Origin: Streptomyces sp. NBC_00523
GTDB taxonomy: Bacteria; Actinomycetota; Actinomycetes; Streptomycetales; Streptomycetaceae
DNA length: 64,000 nucleotides
NCBI RefSeq assembly: GCF_036346615.1
Contig: NZ_CP107836.1
Coordinates: 186,001 to 250,000, forward strand
Direction of reading: 5' to 3'
Part shown: piece by piece, positions 8,447 to 16,850 of the stretch
Numbering within the stretch: position 1 is the stretch's first letter
Layout: the number at the start of each line of letters is the position of its first letter
Made by a program: the position numbers and the translations under genes
Notes under the pieces: generated by a model
What the model was told of the DNA's origin: nothing
What the model saw: only the letters and a program-made list of their open reading frames with translations
Database searches by the model: none

Positions 8447-9235
8447 TTCACGACGCCTCAGCCTGAGGTGGGGCGCGGAGAGCTGACGGATGCGACGTGG
8501 CAGCGGATATCGCCGCTGCTGCCAGGTGTTGACGGGCGGGGTCGTCCGTGGCGGGATCACCCGCAGGTGATCAATGGGGTGCTGTGGCGATTGCGCACGG
8601 GTGCTCCGTGGCGTGACCTGCCAGAACGCTTCGGGCCGCGGCAGACGATCTATGAGCGGTTCTCCCGCTGGGAGGTGGACGGGACCTGGGCCCGTCTACT
8701 CGAGGAGGTCCAGGTCGACGACGACTGGATCGGAGCGGTGGAGTGGACCGTGTCGGTCGACTCCACGGCCAACCGTGCTCACCAGCACGCCGCCGGCGCC
8801 CGAAAATAGGGGCACCGGCGGGGGACGCACTGGAAGATCCGGCACGCGCGGCGGCTGACCAGGCGCCCGGCCGGTCCCGCGGCGGGCTGACCACCAAGGT
8901 CACACCGGACCTTCGCCGGGCGACCGGGCTCGTCCTGCCAGCAAGCACCACTTGATGCCGACCCGCATGGCAGTCCGCTGGTCGTCTCGCTGACCAGCGG
9001 AAATCGGCACGATGTCACGCAGCTGATGCCCCTGCTGGACGCGGTACCCCGCATTCGGGGCGTTCGCGGCCGGCCACGTCACCGACCAGGCCGGCTGTTC
9101 GCCGACCGCGGCAATGACTGCGACGAGAACCGTCGGCTTCTCCGGGGCCGCAGCGTCACACCGAAGTTCGCCCGAAATGGCACCACACCGGTTGCCGGCC
9201 GAGTCGGGCACCGCCAGCACATTCCGTTGACGGCC
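8447..9235 (+). pseudogene. IS5-family transposase, multiply frameshifted
   Basis: An N-terminal part (LTDATWQRISPLLPGVDGRG, GVLWRLRTGAPWRDLPERFG, then SVDSTANRAHQHAAGARK) ends in a stop at 8809. The similarity resumes in another frame as PGRSRGGLTTKV (about 8871-8950) and again as LFADRGNDCDENRRLLRGR and TPKFARNGT (about 9100-9190). The order matches one IS5-type DDE transposase broken by several frameshifts and a deletion. It cannot be functional. Confidence 0.7.
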
Positions 9236-9242
9236 AGGACGC

Positions 9243-9833
9243 TCAGCGGCGGCGGTTCCGCCACAGCCATCCGGTGCCGGCCAGCGTCAGAAGGAAAACC
9301 ACGGTGATGAGCGTCCAGCGCGCCACGGGTTCCGCAGAACTGCCGTGGTGGGGAACCGGGGAGACGTACCACACGATTTTCGCGAGGACCGGGACGATGA
9401 CGGTCAGGGCCAGTCCGGTCCCTTTCTGGGCCGCCGTCCAGTAGCGGGCCCGGCACACGATCACGACCGCGGCAATCATGGCGGCGATGCTGAGCAAGGA
9501 GAGGACGATGTTCTCGAGGTACGGCAGCACCTCGCTCGCCACCAGAAGGGCAAGCGGCAGCCATACCGGGGAGCGGCGGCGACCGGGGGCCGTGGCCGGT
9601 GCGGCCGGGATCCCGCCGAGTTCCTGGCGGGCGGTCTCTGCTATCGCGCGCGGATCGCCCATCTCGCGCAGGATTTCGTGCACGCTGCCGGGCCGTTCGG
9701 CGAGCGCGACCGCGATGTGTTCACCGAGGTCGGCGATGAGCTCCTGACGAGCAGCGGCCGGCAGCATCGACGTCTCGCGTTCGACTGCCGACAAGTACTC
9801 ACGCGTCAGCGTTTCATCGGTCTTCGTCTTCAA
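9243..9833 (-). CDS. HAAS-domain membrane protein
   Basis: A 196-residue protein. Residues 1-70 form a HAAS-type (DUF1700-like) cytosolic domain: TREYLSAVERETSMLPAAAR, HIAVALAERPG, EMGDPRAIAETARQEL. Four hydrophobic segments follow, for example VWLPLALLVASEVLPYL and WTLITVVFLLTLAGTGWLW. The start is TTG at 9833, preceded by AAGGAAGGG inside the end of the PadR gene, so the two genes overlap and are translationally coupled. HAAS proteins are regularly paired with PadR regulators. They are thought to be membrane effectors of unknown activity. Confidence 0.85.
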   Translation of the reverse strand: MKTKTDETLTREYLSAVERETSMLPAAARQELIADLGEHIAVALAERPGSVHEILREMGDPRAIAETARQELGGIPAAPATAPGRRRSPVWLPLALLVASEVLPYLENIVLSLLSIAAMIAAVVIVCRARYWTAAQKGTGLALTVIVPVLAKIVWYVSPVPHHGSSAEPVARWTLITVVFLLTLAGTGWLWRNRRR

Positions 9834-10242
9834 GGTGGCGCCCTTCCTTACGCATCCCGGGCCCCTTGCCCGGGATGACGAGGCCGTCGACTGCGTTCCG
9901 GAACCCCGGCCAGACGGCGGCGAACCGGGCAAGGGCGGCATGACCCGCCTCGGACAGCTCGTAGTAGCGCCGCGGTGGCCCGGACGCCGACTCGCGCCAG
10001 GTGGTGACGACGAGTTCCTCCCGCCGCAGCCGCGACAGCAGCGGATAGACCGTGCCCTGGCCCGTCGCCAGCGCCCCCGTCTCCTCCAGTTCGTGCAGCA
10101 GCTGGACCCCGTACTTCGCCTCGTCCCGCATGAGCGCGAGCACGCAGTACTCCAGGACGCCCTTGAGCAACTGGCTCTCGATCCTGCCCGGGGTCCGGTC
10201 GCTCGGCTTTTCACTTGCCTTGCCGGGTTCCATGCAATGCAT
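9814..10242 (-). CDS. PadR-family transcriptional regulator
   Basis: About 142 residues with the PadR winged helix: LLKGVLEYCVLALMRDEAKYG, VQLLHELEETGALATGQGTV, YPLLSRLRREELVV and a C-terminal dimerisation helix (YYELSEAGHAALARF). PadR proteins repress their own operon and respond to small molecules or envelope stress. The start is ATG 10242 or ATG 10233; both lie within a 13-bp palindrome, which suggests autoregulation at the start codon. It is followed by the overlapping HAAS membrane gene. Confidence 0.9.
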   Translation of the reverse strand: MHCMEPGKASEKPSDRTPGRIESQLLKGVLEYCVLALMRDEAKYGVQLLHELEETGALATGQGTVYPLLSRLRREELVVTTWRESASGPPRRYYELSEAGHAALARFAAVWPGFRNAVDGLVIPGKGPGMRKEGRHLEDEDR

Positions 10243-10243
10243 G
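10231..10243. promoter_or_regulatory. palindrome over the PadR start codon
   Basis: CATGCA-A-TGCATG is a perfect 13-bp inverted repeat covering both possible start codons of the PadR gene. PadR operators are commonly short ATG/CAT-type palindromes in their own promoters, so autorepression is likely. Confidence 0.5.
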
Positions 10244-10391
10244 GTACCAGGATCCAGGTCGCTTCCACACTGCACGCACCCGAGGAGGACTCCCCTGTGG
10301 CCGTGACCGCCGTCCGTCGATCCACGACAGGTATAGGCGTACGGTCCGAGCACGCCTTGGAACTCGCGCCTTTGAACAGCTCGTGGTTGCT

Positions 10392-11446
10392 CTAACGAGC
10401 TCGTGCATGGTTGGCGGTAGCGTGTCGAGACCTTGATCGTTGATCATGATCCCTGGGTGGGAAACCGGACGTGTGCGGGGTTCATCCGTAGCCAGCGGAT
10501 CACCGGGCTGACGCCCGACGTGATCGCAGAACTCGTTGCTGAACTTGGCCCGTTGTGGCATGAGCGACACCAGGCCGTGCCGACGTCACGACCCCGCCGC
10601 CGGACCGTCGGTGCCGGGGCCAAGCACAAGCTCGTCTTCGTCGACCGACTGTTGGCCACGCTGGCGCACCTCCGTCATGGCGCCACGCACGACATGCTGG
10701 CCTGCTGGTTCGGTGGCGATCGCTCCACCATTACGCGTGCGATCTGAAGTGCGGCCCCTGCTCGCCGAGCGGGGCTGCACCGTCGCGCCCGGCATCCGGC
10801 TACGCACACTCGCCGAAGTCATCGACCATCTCGGCGCGAGCGGACAGACCGGGATCATCGACGGCTCAGAGGTCCGGGTGTGTTGTCCAGCAACCGGGCG
10901 CAAGGGCCGGGAGAAGTTCATTTCCGGCAAGAACAGGCGGAACGCCGTGAAGTCGATGGTCGTCACGGACACCATAGGGCGGTTGCTGTTTCGCAGTCCG
11001 GCCGAGCCGGCCAGCTGCACGGACATCACGCGCGCCGGAAGTTGGGCCTGGTCGGGCTACTGGCCGACGGGCCCCCGTGGAGATCCTGGCCGATGGCGGC
11101 TACCAGGTACTGGGTGCACAGACCGGCGGGCGCGTGGTGACGCCACCGCACCGCAAGTTCACAAAGAACCCGCCCGAGTGGTACGAGGAGATGCACCACC
11201 GGCAGCGCAAGGCACACTCTTCACGCCGCATCCAGGTCGAGCACGGCATCAGCCACCTGAAGAACTGGCGACCCCTCGCGCGGCACCACGGCCGCCGAGA
11301 ACACATGAGCGACACCATCAAGGCCGTCGCCGGACTGCTCTCCCACCAGCAGGTTGCCACCATCGCCAACGGTACGCGAACGTGAACACAACCGGCTGGC
11401 CCGCAGTCCTCGACCCGCTACCGCCAACCATGCACGAGCTCGCTAG
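10392..11446 (+). mobile_element. IS5-group insertion sequence with long terminal inverted repeats
   Basis: The left end (from 10392) starts CTAACGAGCTCGTGCATGGT and continues TGGCGGTAGCG. The complement of the right end (to 11446) starts CTAGCGAGCTCGTGCATGGT and continues TGGCGGTAGCG. The repeats run about 38 bp with very few mismatches, giving a 1.06-kb element. The transposase inside is frameshifted, so the copy is probably immobile unless complemented. Confidence 0.75.
10433..11385 (+). pseudogene. IS5-group transposase in three frames
   Basis: The first frame (10433-10747) carries the HTH part: ITGLTPDVIAELVAELGPLW, then LRHGATHDMLACWFGGDRST. A second frame continues with VIDHLGASGQTGIIDGSEVR and the catalytic-region KNRRNAVKSMVVTD. 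A third frame (from 11077) gives ILADGGYQVLG, RRIQVEHGISHLKNWR and the end. Two shifts, near 10745 and 11070, break one DDE transposase. One could be programmed; two make inactivation more likely. Confidence 0.75.
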
Positions 11447-11524
11447 CGCTGTACCCACCACGTCCCCGCTGCACCGGTGGCTGTGGTGATCAGGCCGACG
11501 AGCCACCCGGGGAAGTGCTGCACG

Positions 11525-12399
11525 GTTAAGACCGCGTCCTATGCGGCGCTGGCTCGTTGGGCTCGTCATGGGGCGGGGTACGTGGAGTTGGATTGTTCCG
11601 GACGGGCTGTGGGAGTTCGCGGAGCCGCTGATCCTGCCGTCGAAGGTGCGGCCGCAGGGCGGCGGGACGCAGGACATGCCTGATGAGACGCTGTTCGCCG
11701 CGATCGTCTACGTGCTGGTCAGCGGGTGTGCCTGGCGGGCGCTGCCGCCGTGCTTCGGGATATCGAAGTCGACGGCCCACCGCAGGTTCCTGATCTGGTC
11801 AAGAGCCGGCGTCTGGGGCCGGCTCCACAAGGAGATCCTGCACCGCCTGGACGATGCAGCCCTCCTCGACCTGTCCCGCGCGGTCCTGGACTCCGCGCAC
11901 GTGAGGGCTAAGAAAGGGGCGAACTCACAGGACCGAGCCCCGTGGACCGGGGCAAGCCGGGTTCCAAGATGCACGTCCTGTCGGACGCGAACGGACTGCC
12001 CCTCCTTGTCGGCCTCTCCGCGGCAAACACCCACGACAGCCTCGCCCTGAAGCCCATGATCACAGGTCACCAAACGAGACACGACCCCCACCGCGGCCGC
12101 TACTTCAAGCCCCGGCGCCTCCACGCAGACAAGGCATACGACGTCCCTCACCTGCGGAAATGGTTATGGGGCAAGCACATCGGCGTCCGCATCGCCCGCA
12201 AGAGCATCGAGTCCAGCGAACGATTGGGGCGCCGACGATGGGTCATCGAACGCACGATGTCCTGGCTGACCAGCTACCGCAGACTCAACCACCGCTACGA
12301 ACGCGATTCCCGCAACTACCTGGCCTTACTCGGCCTCGCCGCCACCCTCTGCTGCTACAAACGACTCGCCCGTCTCACCACATAGGACACGGTCTTAAC
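11525..12399 (+). mobile_element. IS5-family (IS427-like) insertion sequence
   Basis: A compact 0.87-kb element with ends GTTAAGACCGCGTCCTATGC (11525 on) and, on the complement of the right end, GTTAAGACCGTGTCCTATGT (ending 12399). It encodes one transposase in two overlapping frames. It lies directly next to the preceding IS5-group copy. Confidence 0.85.
11541..12385 (+). CDS. IS427-like transposase, joined by a -1 frameshift
   Basis: Frame A holds LWEFAEPLILPSKVR, the DUF4096-type part ETLFAAIVYVLVSGCAWRAL and the first Asp region VLDSAHVRAKKG. Frame B continues PVDRGKPGSKMHVLSDANGL, LHADKAYDVPHLRKWL and RRRWVIERTMSWLTSYRRL, with a normal end. The frames meet at A AAG GGG (about 11910-11918), a classic slippery heptamer; a -1 slip restores the conserved GGELTGPSPVDRG. 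ATG 11541 or 11568 may start frame A. Frame B contains two TTA codons (leucines near 12167 and 12325), which in Streptomyces need the developmentally controlled bldA tRNA. Confidence 0.85.
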
Positions 12400-12714
12400 G
12401 CGCCGGAGGCCGGGATGCTCTGGGCGCACGGCGGGGAGGCGTGGGAGGCCAAACTCGCTGGACGAGGACACGACCGGCGCGGTGACAGAATCCCGCGCAC
12501 GGCTGCTGCTCATCTCGGACACCCGTGTGCCATCCGATGGCCGGTGATCTCAACGAGACTGACATGCCGCCGCCTCGTCGTTGTCATCGTCATCGGAGAA
12601 CCCCGCGCAGTGACTGCAGCGGAACCAGTCTGGTGAAACCCTTGAGAGGGCCGGGGAGGTCGTCGACCTCTTCCCCTGGAGACGCAGTGCCGCCCCCGGC
12701 ACGGCCGGACGGTG
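12400..12714. other. intergenic, possible metallophosphoesterase scrap
   Basis: A frame near 12480-12545 reads ESRARLLLISDTRVPSDGR, which resembles the N-terminus of YfcE-type phosphodiesterases (LLLISDTHVP) but stops at once. No other gene is recognised. Confidence 0.25.
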
Positions 12715-14139
12715 TCAGCCGGGAAGGATCAGCCGGAAGGTGGTGCGTCCCGGCCTGCTGGTTACGGTGGCGCTGCCCCCGTGGGCGGTGATAACGGCAT
12801 GGACGATGGCCAGGCCCAGCCCCGTGCTCCCGGTACTGCGGGATCGTGCCTGGTCAGCACGGACGAAGCGTCCGAACACCTCGGGTTGCAATTCTTCGGG
12901 AATTCCCGGCCCGTTGTCACTGACACTCACGCAGACGCCGGTGGTGTCGGTGGTGACGGTAACTGTCACCACGGTGCCGGGGGGTGTGTGGGTGCGGGCG
13001 TTGGCGAGGAGGTTGCCGATGGCCTGCTGAAGCCGGTGGGCGTCACCGGTGACGGTGACCGGCTCTTCGGGGAGTTCGAGGAACCAGCGGTGGTCGGGGC
13101 CGGCGGCGCGTGCGTCGTCCGTTGCGTTCAGGATCAGCAGCGTCAGGTCGACCGGCTGGTGTTCGAGGGGGCGTCCGGCGTCCAAACGGGCGAGAAGGAG
13201 CAGGTCGTCGACGAGGCGTGTCATGCGCTGAGACTCGCCGTTGATTCGCTCCAGAGCGTGTCGGACTTCGCCGGGCACCGGGCCGCGATGGCGCAGGGCG
13301 AGTTCGGCGTGGCCTCGAATGTTGGCGACAGGGGTGCGTAGTTCGTGGCTGGCGTCGGCGGCGAAGTGGCGAAGGCGTTCCTCGCTTGCCTGGCGGCGGG
13401 TGAGGGCGTCCTCGACGTGGCGGAGCATGTGGTTGAGGGCCGTGCCGACCTGGCCGACCTCGGTGCGCGGGTCTGTGTCCGGAAGCGGTCCCGGCATGGC
13501 GATCTCGCCGCTGGCGAGCGGTAGTCCGGCGACCTCCACGGCTCTGGCGGTCACCCGTTGGAGGGGACGCAGAGAGAGCCGCACCCACAGGGCTCCGGCG
13601 ATGCCGGTGACCACGAGGGCCGCTCCGAACAGCACGGCTTCAACCGCTTCCAGGCGGTGCACTGTCTCCTCCACCGGGTGCAGGGGCAAGCCGGTGATCA
13701 AGATGTCCTGGTCGTCGCCGTGGAGGGCCGTGACGCGGTAGGCACCCAGAGCAGAGAGGCGGATGCTGTGTCCGTTTCCGTCAACGGGGAGCCTCGCCAG
13801 AGCACTGCGGTCCCCTGGTGTGAGCCGGAGTGGTCGGTCGCCGGCGTCATCGACGACGGCGGCCTGGGTGACGGTGCCGTGCAGGATCCGTGCGCCGAAG
13901 GTCGATTCGGCTTGGCCTCGGGTGTCGGGAGGGTTGTCGTTGTCGGGCTCGGCCTCGTGTTCCAGGCTGGCGGCGAACCTGCCTCCCGAGGTGGCGAGTT
14001 GTTCGTCCAGGCGTCCCATCAGGAAGCCTCGGAGGGCCAGGGCGGTGGAGATTCCGACGGCGAGGCAGGCGAGCGCGAGCAGGGTGACGAGGCCGGCGGT
14101 GAGCTGGACACGCAGGGTGCGGGGCAGCGGACGCCTCAT
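12715..14139 (-). CDS. sensor histidine kinase
   Basis: A 474-residue membrane kinase. A membrane helix (TAGLVTLLALACLAVGISTAL, near residues 13-33) precedes an extracytoplasmic sensor of about 130 residues. A second helix (AVLFGAALVVTGIAGALWV) leads to a HAMP domain (LSLRPLQRVTARAVEVA). The dimerisation/H-box is FAADASHELRTPVANIRGHA, and the ATPase domain has the N box (AIGNLLANARTH), G1 (VSDNGPGIP) and G2 (GSTGLGLAIVHAV). It autophosphorylates on the H-box histidine and donates to the partner regulator, whose stop overlaps its start as ATGA. Context suggests it monitors something at the membrane that calls for the divergent flavin electron-transfer genes. Confidence 0.93.
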   Translation of the reverse strand: MRRPLPRTLRVQLTAGLVTLLALACLAVGISTALALRGFLMGRLDEQLATSGGRFAASLEHEAEPDNDNPPDTRGQAESTFGARILHGTVTQAAVVDDAGDRPLRLTPGDRSALARLPVDGNGHSIRLSALGAYRVTALHGDDQDILITGLPLHPVEETVHRLEAVEAVLFGAALVVTGIAGALWVRLSLRPLQRVTARAVEVAGLPLASGEIAMPGPLPDTDPRTEVGQVGTALNHMLRHVEDALTRRQASEERLRHFAADASHELRTPVANIRGHAELALRHRGPVPGEVRHALERINGESQRMTRLVDDLLLLARLDAGRPLEHQPVDLTLLILNATDDARAAGPDHRWFLELPEEPVTVTGDAHRLQQAIGNLLANARTHTPPGTVVTVTVTTDTTGVCVSVSDNGPGIPEELQPEVFGRFVRADQARSRSTGSTGLGLAIVHAVITAHGGSATVTSRPGRTTFRLILPG

Positions 14140-14870
14140 GGGGTGCCCGGCTTGAGGACGTATCCGACGCCGCGAACGGTGTGGATCATGGGGGCGCGTC
14201 CGGCGTCGATCTTTTTGCGCAGGTAGCTGATGTAGAGCTCGACGATGTGGGCGCGGCCGCCGAAGTCGTAGGCCCAGACCCGGTCGAGGATCTGGTCTTT
14301 GGAGAGCACCCGGCGTGGGTTGCGCATGAGGAAACGCAGGAGTTCGAACTCGGTGCGGGACAAGTCGACGGTGACCTCACCACGCCTGACCTCCCTGGCC
14401 TCCTCATCCATGCTCAGGTCCCCCACCGTCAGCCGGTGTGCTCCCGGCTCGGCGGTCACGCCCGCCCGTCGGAGCAGCCCGCGCAACCTTGCCAGGACCT
14501 CTTCCAGGCTGTAGGGCTTGGTGACGTAGTCGTCTCCGCCTGCCGTGATTCCCGTGATGCGGTCCTCGACCGCATCACGGGCGGTCAGGAACAGCACGCA
14601 CACACGGGGCGCCTCGCGTCTGAGCGCGCGCAGGACCTGCAGGCCGTCGAGATCGGGCAGCATCCAGTCCAGGACCACTGCGTCGGGCCGGAAATCACGG
14701 GCCGTCGCGAGCGCGCTCGCGCCGTCCGCTGCCGTACGGACCTGCCAGCCCTCCGCCGTCATGACCCCGGACAGCACGTCCGTGACGTCGGGTTCGTCGT
14801 CGACGACAAGGACTCGCACGGGGGTGCCGTCGGGGCGGTGCAGAAGGGATGTCGTAAGCGGCTCGTTCAT
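14136..14870 (-). CDS. OmpR/PhoB-family response regulator
   Basis: A 244-residue regulator. The receiver domain has VLVVDDEPDVTDV, the phospho-acceptor in VVLDWMLPDLDG, and the conserved T and K in FLTARD and YVTKPYS. The C-terminal winged helix (Trans_reg_C) ends in VELYISYLRKKIDAG and IHTVRGVGYVLKPG. It is first in a two-gene operon with the overlapping kinase. It is divergent from the reductase/FMN/ApbE operon, and two inverted copies of a direct-repeat box lie between them, which is where this kind of regulator binds. Confidence 0.95.
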   Translation of the reverse strand: MNEPLTTSLLHRPDGTPVRVLVVDDEPDVTDVLSGVMTAEGWQVRTAADGASALATARDFRPDAVVLDWMLPDLDGLQVLRALRREAPRVCVLFLTARDAVEDRITGITAGGDDYVTKPYSLEEVLARLRGLLRRAGVTAEPGAHRLTVGDLSMDEEAREVRRGEVTVDLSRTEFELLRFLMRNPRRVLSKDQILDRVWAYDFGGRAHIVELYISYLRKKIDAGRAPMIHTVRGVGYVLKPGTP

Positions 14871-14917
14871 GGTCCTTCCAGCATCCCCCGGCACGGGCCG
14901 TGTCCGCGTGAGGCGTA

Positions 14918-14985
14918 CCTCTGAGTTTCCTCTGAATCGGTGCCGAGAGCCGCAGGGCAGGTCCGATTCAGAAGGTACGCAGAGG
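14918..14985. promoter_or_regulatory. two inverted 23-bp response-regulator boxes
   Basis: 14918-14940 and the complement of 14963-14985 are the same 23-bp box in opposite orientation (19 of 23 identical), separated by 22 bp. Each begins CCTCTG and ends TCTGAATCGG, so each contains two TCTG half-sites about 11 bp apart, the spacing used by OmpR/PhoB-type dimers. One box faces each divergent gene. Confidence 0.7.
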
Positions 14986-15041
14986 TTGGGCTGTGATGCT
15001 GGCCGCCCATCGCCGGAGCAAGTCCCTGCCGGAGGAACCTC

Positions 15042-16403
15042 ATGGCCAGCACCCTCACCACTCCCCCTGTGAGCCGCGGGACGCGCCACCGGCGTCCGCA
15101 CCGCAGTCCTGTGCCGTTCCTCGCGACTTTGGTGATCTGGGCCGGCGCCGCAGGGGTGCTGGCGCTGTGGTGGAGCGACACAGGTTCGGTCATTGGGCCG
15201 GCGGGGTGGCTCACCGGGGCGGGACGCATCACAGGGCTCCTGGCCGGCTACGCCTGTGCGGTACTGCTTGCCCTGATGGCCCGCGTTCCCATGCTGGACC
15301 ACACGATCGGCACCGATCGGCTCGCCCGCTGGCACGCACTGGGCGGGCGCTGCACCATCTCCCTGGTCCTCGCCCACACCCTGCTGATCATCTGGGGCTA
15401 CTCCCTGACCTCACACACCAGCGTGGTCAGCCAGACCTCCACCCTCGTCCTGCACTACCCCGACCTCCTCAAAGCCACGGCGGCCTTCCTGCTCTTCCTG
15501 GCCACCGGGATCCTGTCGGCGCGCGCCGCGCGCCGCCGCATGAGCTACGAGACCTGGCACTACCTGCACTTCGCCACCTACCTCGCCGTCTTTCTCGCCT
15601 TCGGACATCAGCTCTCCAACGGAGCCGACTTCGTCGGCAACCGCCCCGTCCAGATCGCCTGGTACACGCTGTTCCTCGGCGTCGCCGCCCTTCTCGCCTG
15701 GTACCGGTTCGTCGCCCCCGTCCGGCGGGGACTGCGCCACCGGATGCGCGTCAGCGCGGTACGCCCCGAAGCACCGGGTGTGGTGTCCGTTCACCTCACT
15801 GGCGAACATCTGGACGAGTTGGGGGGTGAGCCGGGACAGTTCCTGCGCTGGCGCTTCATGGCCCGCGGTCTGTGGTGGACAGCGAACCCCTACTCCCTCT
15901 CTGCCCCCGCTCACCCCCGCCACCTGCGCATCACGGTCAAGACCGCAGGCGGGCACAGCGCCGCACTGGCCCACCTGACTCCGGGCACCCGGGTCTGGGC
16001 CGAGGGGCCCTACGGCGCCTTCACCGCCAAGCGGCGCACCACACCCAAGGTCCTGCTCCTGGCCGGCGGCGTCGGCATCACACCCCTGCGCACCCTCTTC
16101 GAGACGCTGCCGGGACAGGTAACCCTCGTCTACAGGGCCCGTCGGCCCGACGACCTCGCCCTGCGCGATGAAATCGACGCCATAGCCGCACGCCGACAGG
16201 CCACCGTGCACTACTTGGTCGACGAGCCCGCCGGACGCCCATCCCCTCTCACCGCCCCCGGGCTGAGCGCGCTGGTTCCGGACCTGGCCTCGCACGACGT
16301 CTATGTCTGCGGCCCGCCAGGTATGACACAGACCGCCAAGAGCGCCCTACGGGAAGCCGGGGTACCCGCACGACGCATCCACCACGAGTCTTTCGCGTTC
16401 TGA
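15042..16403 (+). CDS. ferric-reductase-like transmembrane flavo-/haem oxidoreductase
   Basis: A 453-residue protein. The N-terminal half has about six membrane helices with histidines suited to two haems (RWHALGGRCTISLVLAHTLL and ETWHYLHFATYLAVFLAFGH). The C-terminal half is a ferredoxin-reductase module: FAD site NPYSLSAP, NAD(P)-binding LLAGGVGITPLRTL, and CGPPGM near the end. It should carry electrons from NAD(P)H across the membrane. It is the first gene of an operon with an FMN-binding protein and ApbE, and the likely electron acceptor is the flavinylated partner. Good start: the ATG at 15042 is preceded by GGAGGAA. Confidence 0.92.
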   Translation: MASTLTTPPVSRGTRHRRPHRSPVPFLATLVIWAGAAGVLALWWSDTGSVIGPAGWLTGAGRITGLLAGYACAVLLALMARVPMLDHTIGTDRLARWHALGGRCTISLVLAHTLLIIWGYSLTSHTSVVSQTSTLVLHYPDLLKATAAFLLFLATGILSARAARRRMSYETWHYLHFATYLAVFLAFGHQLSNGADFVGNRPVQIAWYTLFLGVAALLAWYRFVAPVRRGLRHRMRVSAVRPEAPGVVSVHLTGEHLDELGGEPGQFLRWRFMARGLWWTANPYSLSAPAHPRHLRITVKTAGGHSAALAHLTPGTRVWAEGPYGAFTAKRRTTPKVLLLAGGVGITPLRTLFETLPGQVTLVYRARRPDDLALRDEIDAIAARRQATVHYLVDEPAGRPSPLTAPGLSALVPDLASHDVYVCGPPGMTQTAKSALREAGVPARRIHHESFAF

Positions 16404-16412
16404 GGAGCAACC

Positions 16413-16850
16413 ATGCGCAGAGCCGTCCTCGCCACCACCGGGATCAGCGCCCTGGTCATCGCGCTGCTCTCCCTCAAACCCCACCATCTCCCCGTCGTCG
16501 CCGGCAGCCCGCCGTCAACGCCCTCGTCGTCTCCGCACACCTCCCCAAGCACTTCGCCGGGCGCATCCACAGGCACCGGAACGTTCACCGGCGATCCCAT
16601 CGACACCCAGTACGGGACCGTGCAGGTCGCGGCGACTCTCTCCCAGGGGAAGATCACCGCGGTCAAGGTGCTTCAGGCCCCGGACAGCAACGGCCGCGAC
16701 CAGCAGCTCGCCGCCTACGCCCTGCCCCGCCTCACCCAGGAAGCCCTTGGTACACAGAGCGCGCACATCGACGCCGTCTCCGGCGCCAGCTACACCAGCC
16801 AGGGCTACATCCAGTCCCTGCAGAGCGCACTGGATCAGGCCCATGCCTGA
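16413..16850 (+). CDS. exported FMN-binding domain protein
   Basis: A 145-residue protein with an N-terminal signal/anchor (AVLATTGISALVIALLSL), a Ser/Thr/Pro-rich linker (residues 32-55) and an FMN_bind domain (TQYGTVQVAATLSQGKITAV onward). Near the end it carries DAVSGASYTS, which fits the D-x-x-S-G-A-[ST]-x-T motif that ApbE modifies by attaching FMN to the threonine. It should be an extracytoplasmic electron carrier fed by the preceding membrane reductase. It overlaps the ApbE gene by 8 bases. Confidence 0.9.
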   Translation: MRRAVLATTGISALVIALLSLKPHHLPVVAGSPPSTPSSSPHTSPSTSPGASTGTGTFTGDPIDTQYGTVQVAATLSQGKITAVKVLQAPDSNGRDQQLAAYALPRLTQEALGTQSAHIDAVSGASYTSQGYIQSLQSALDQAHA

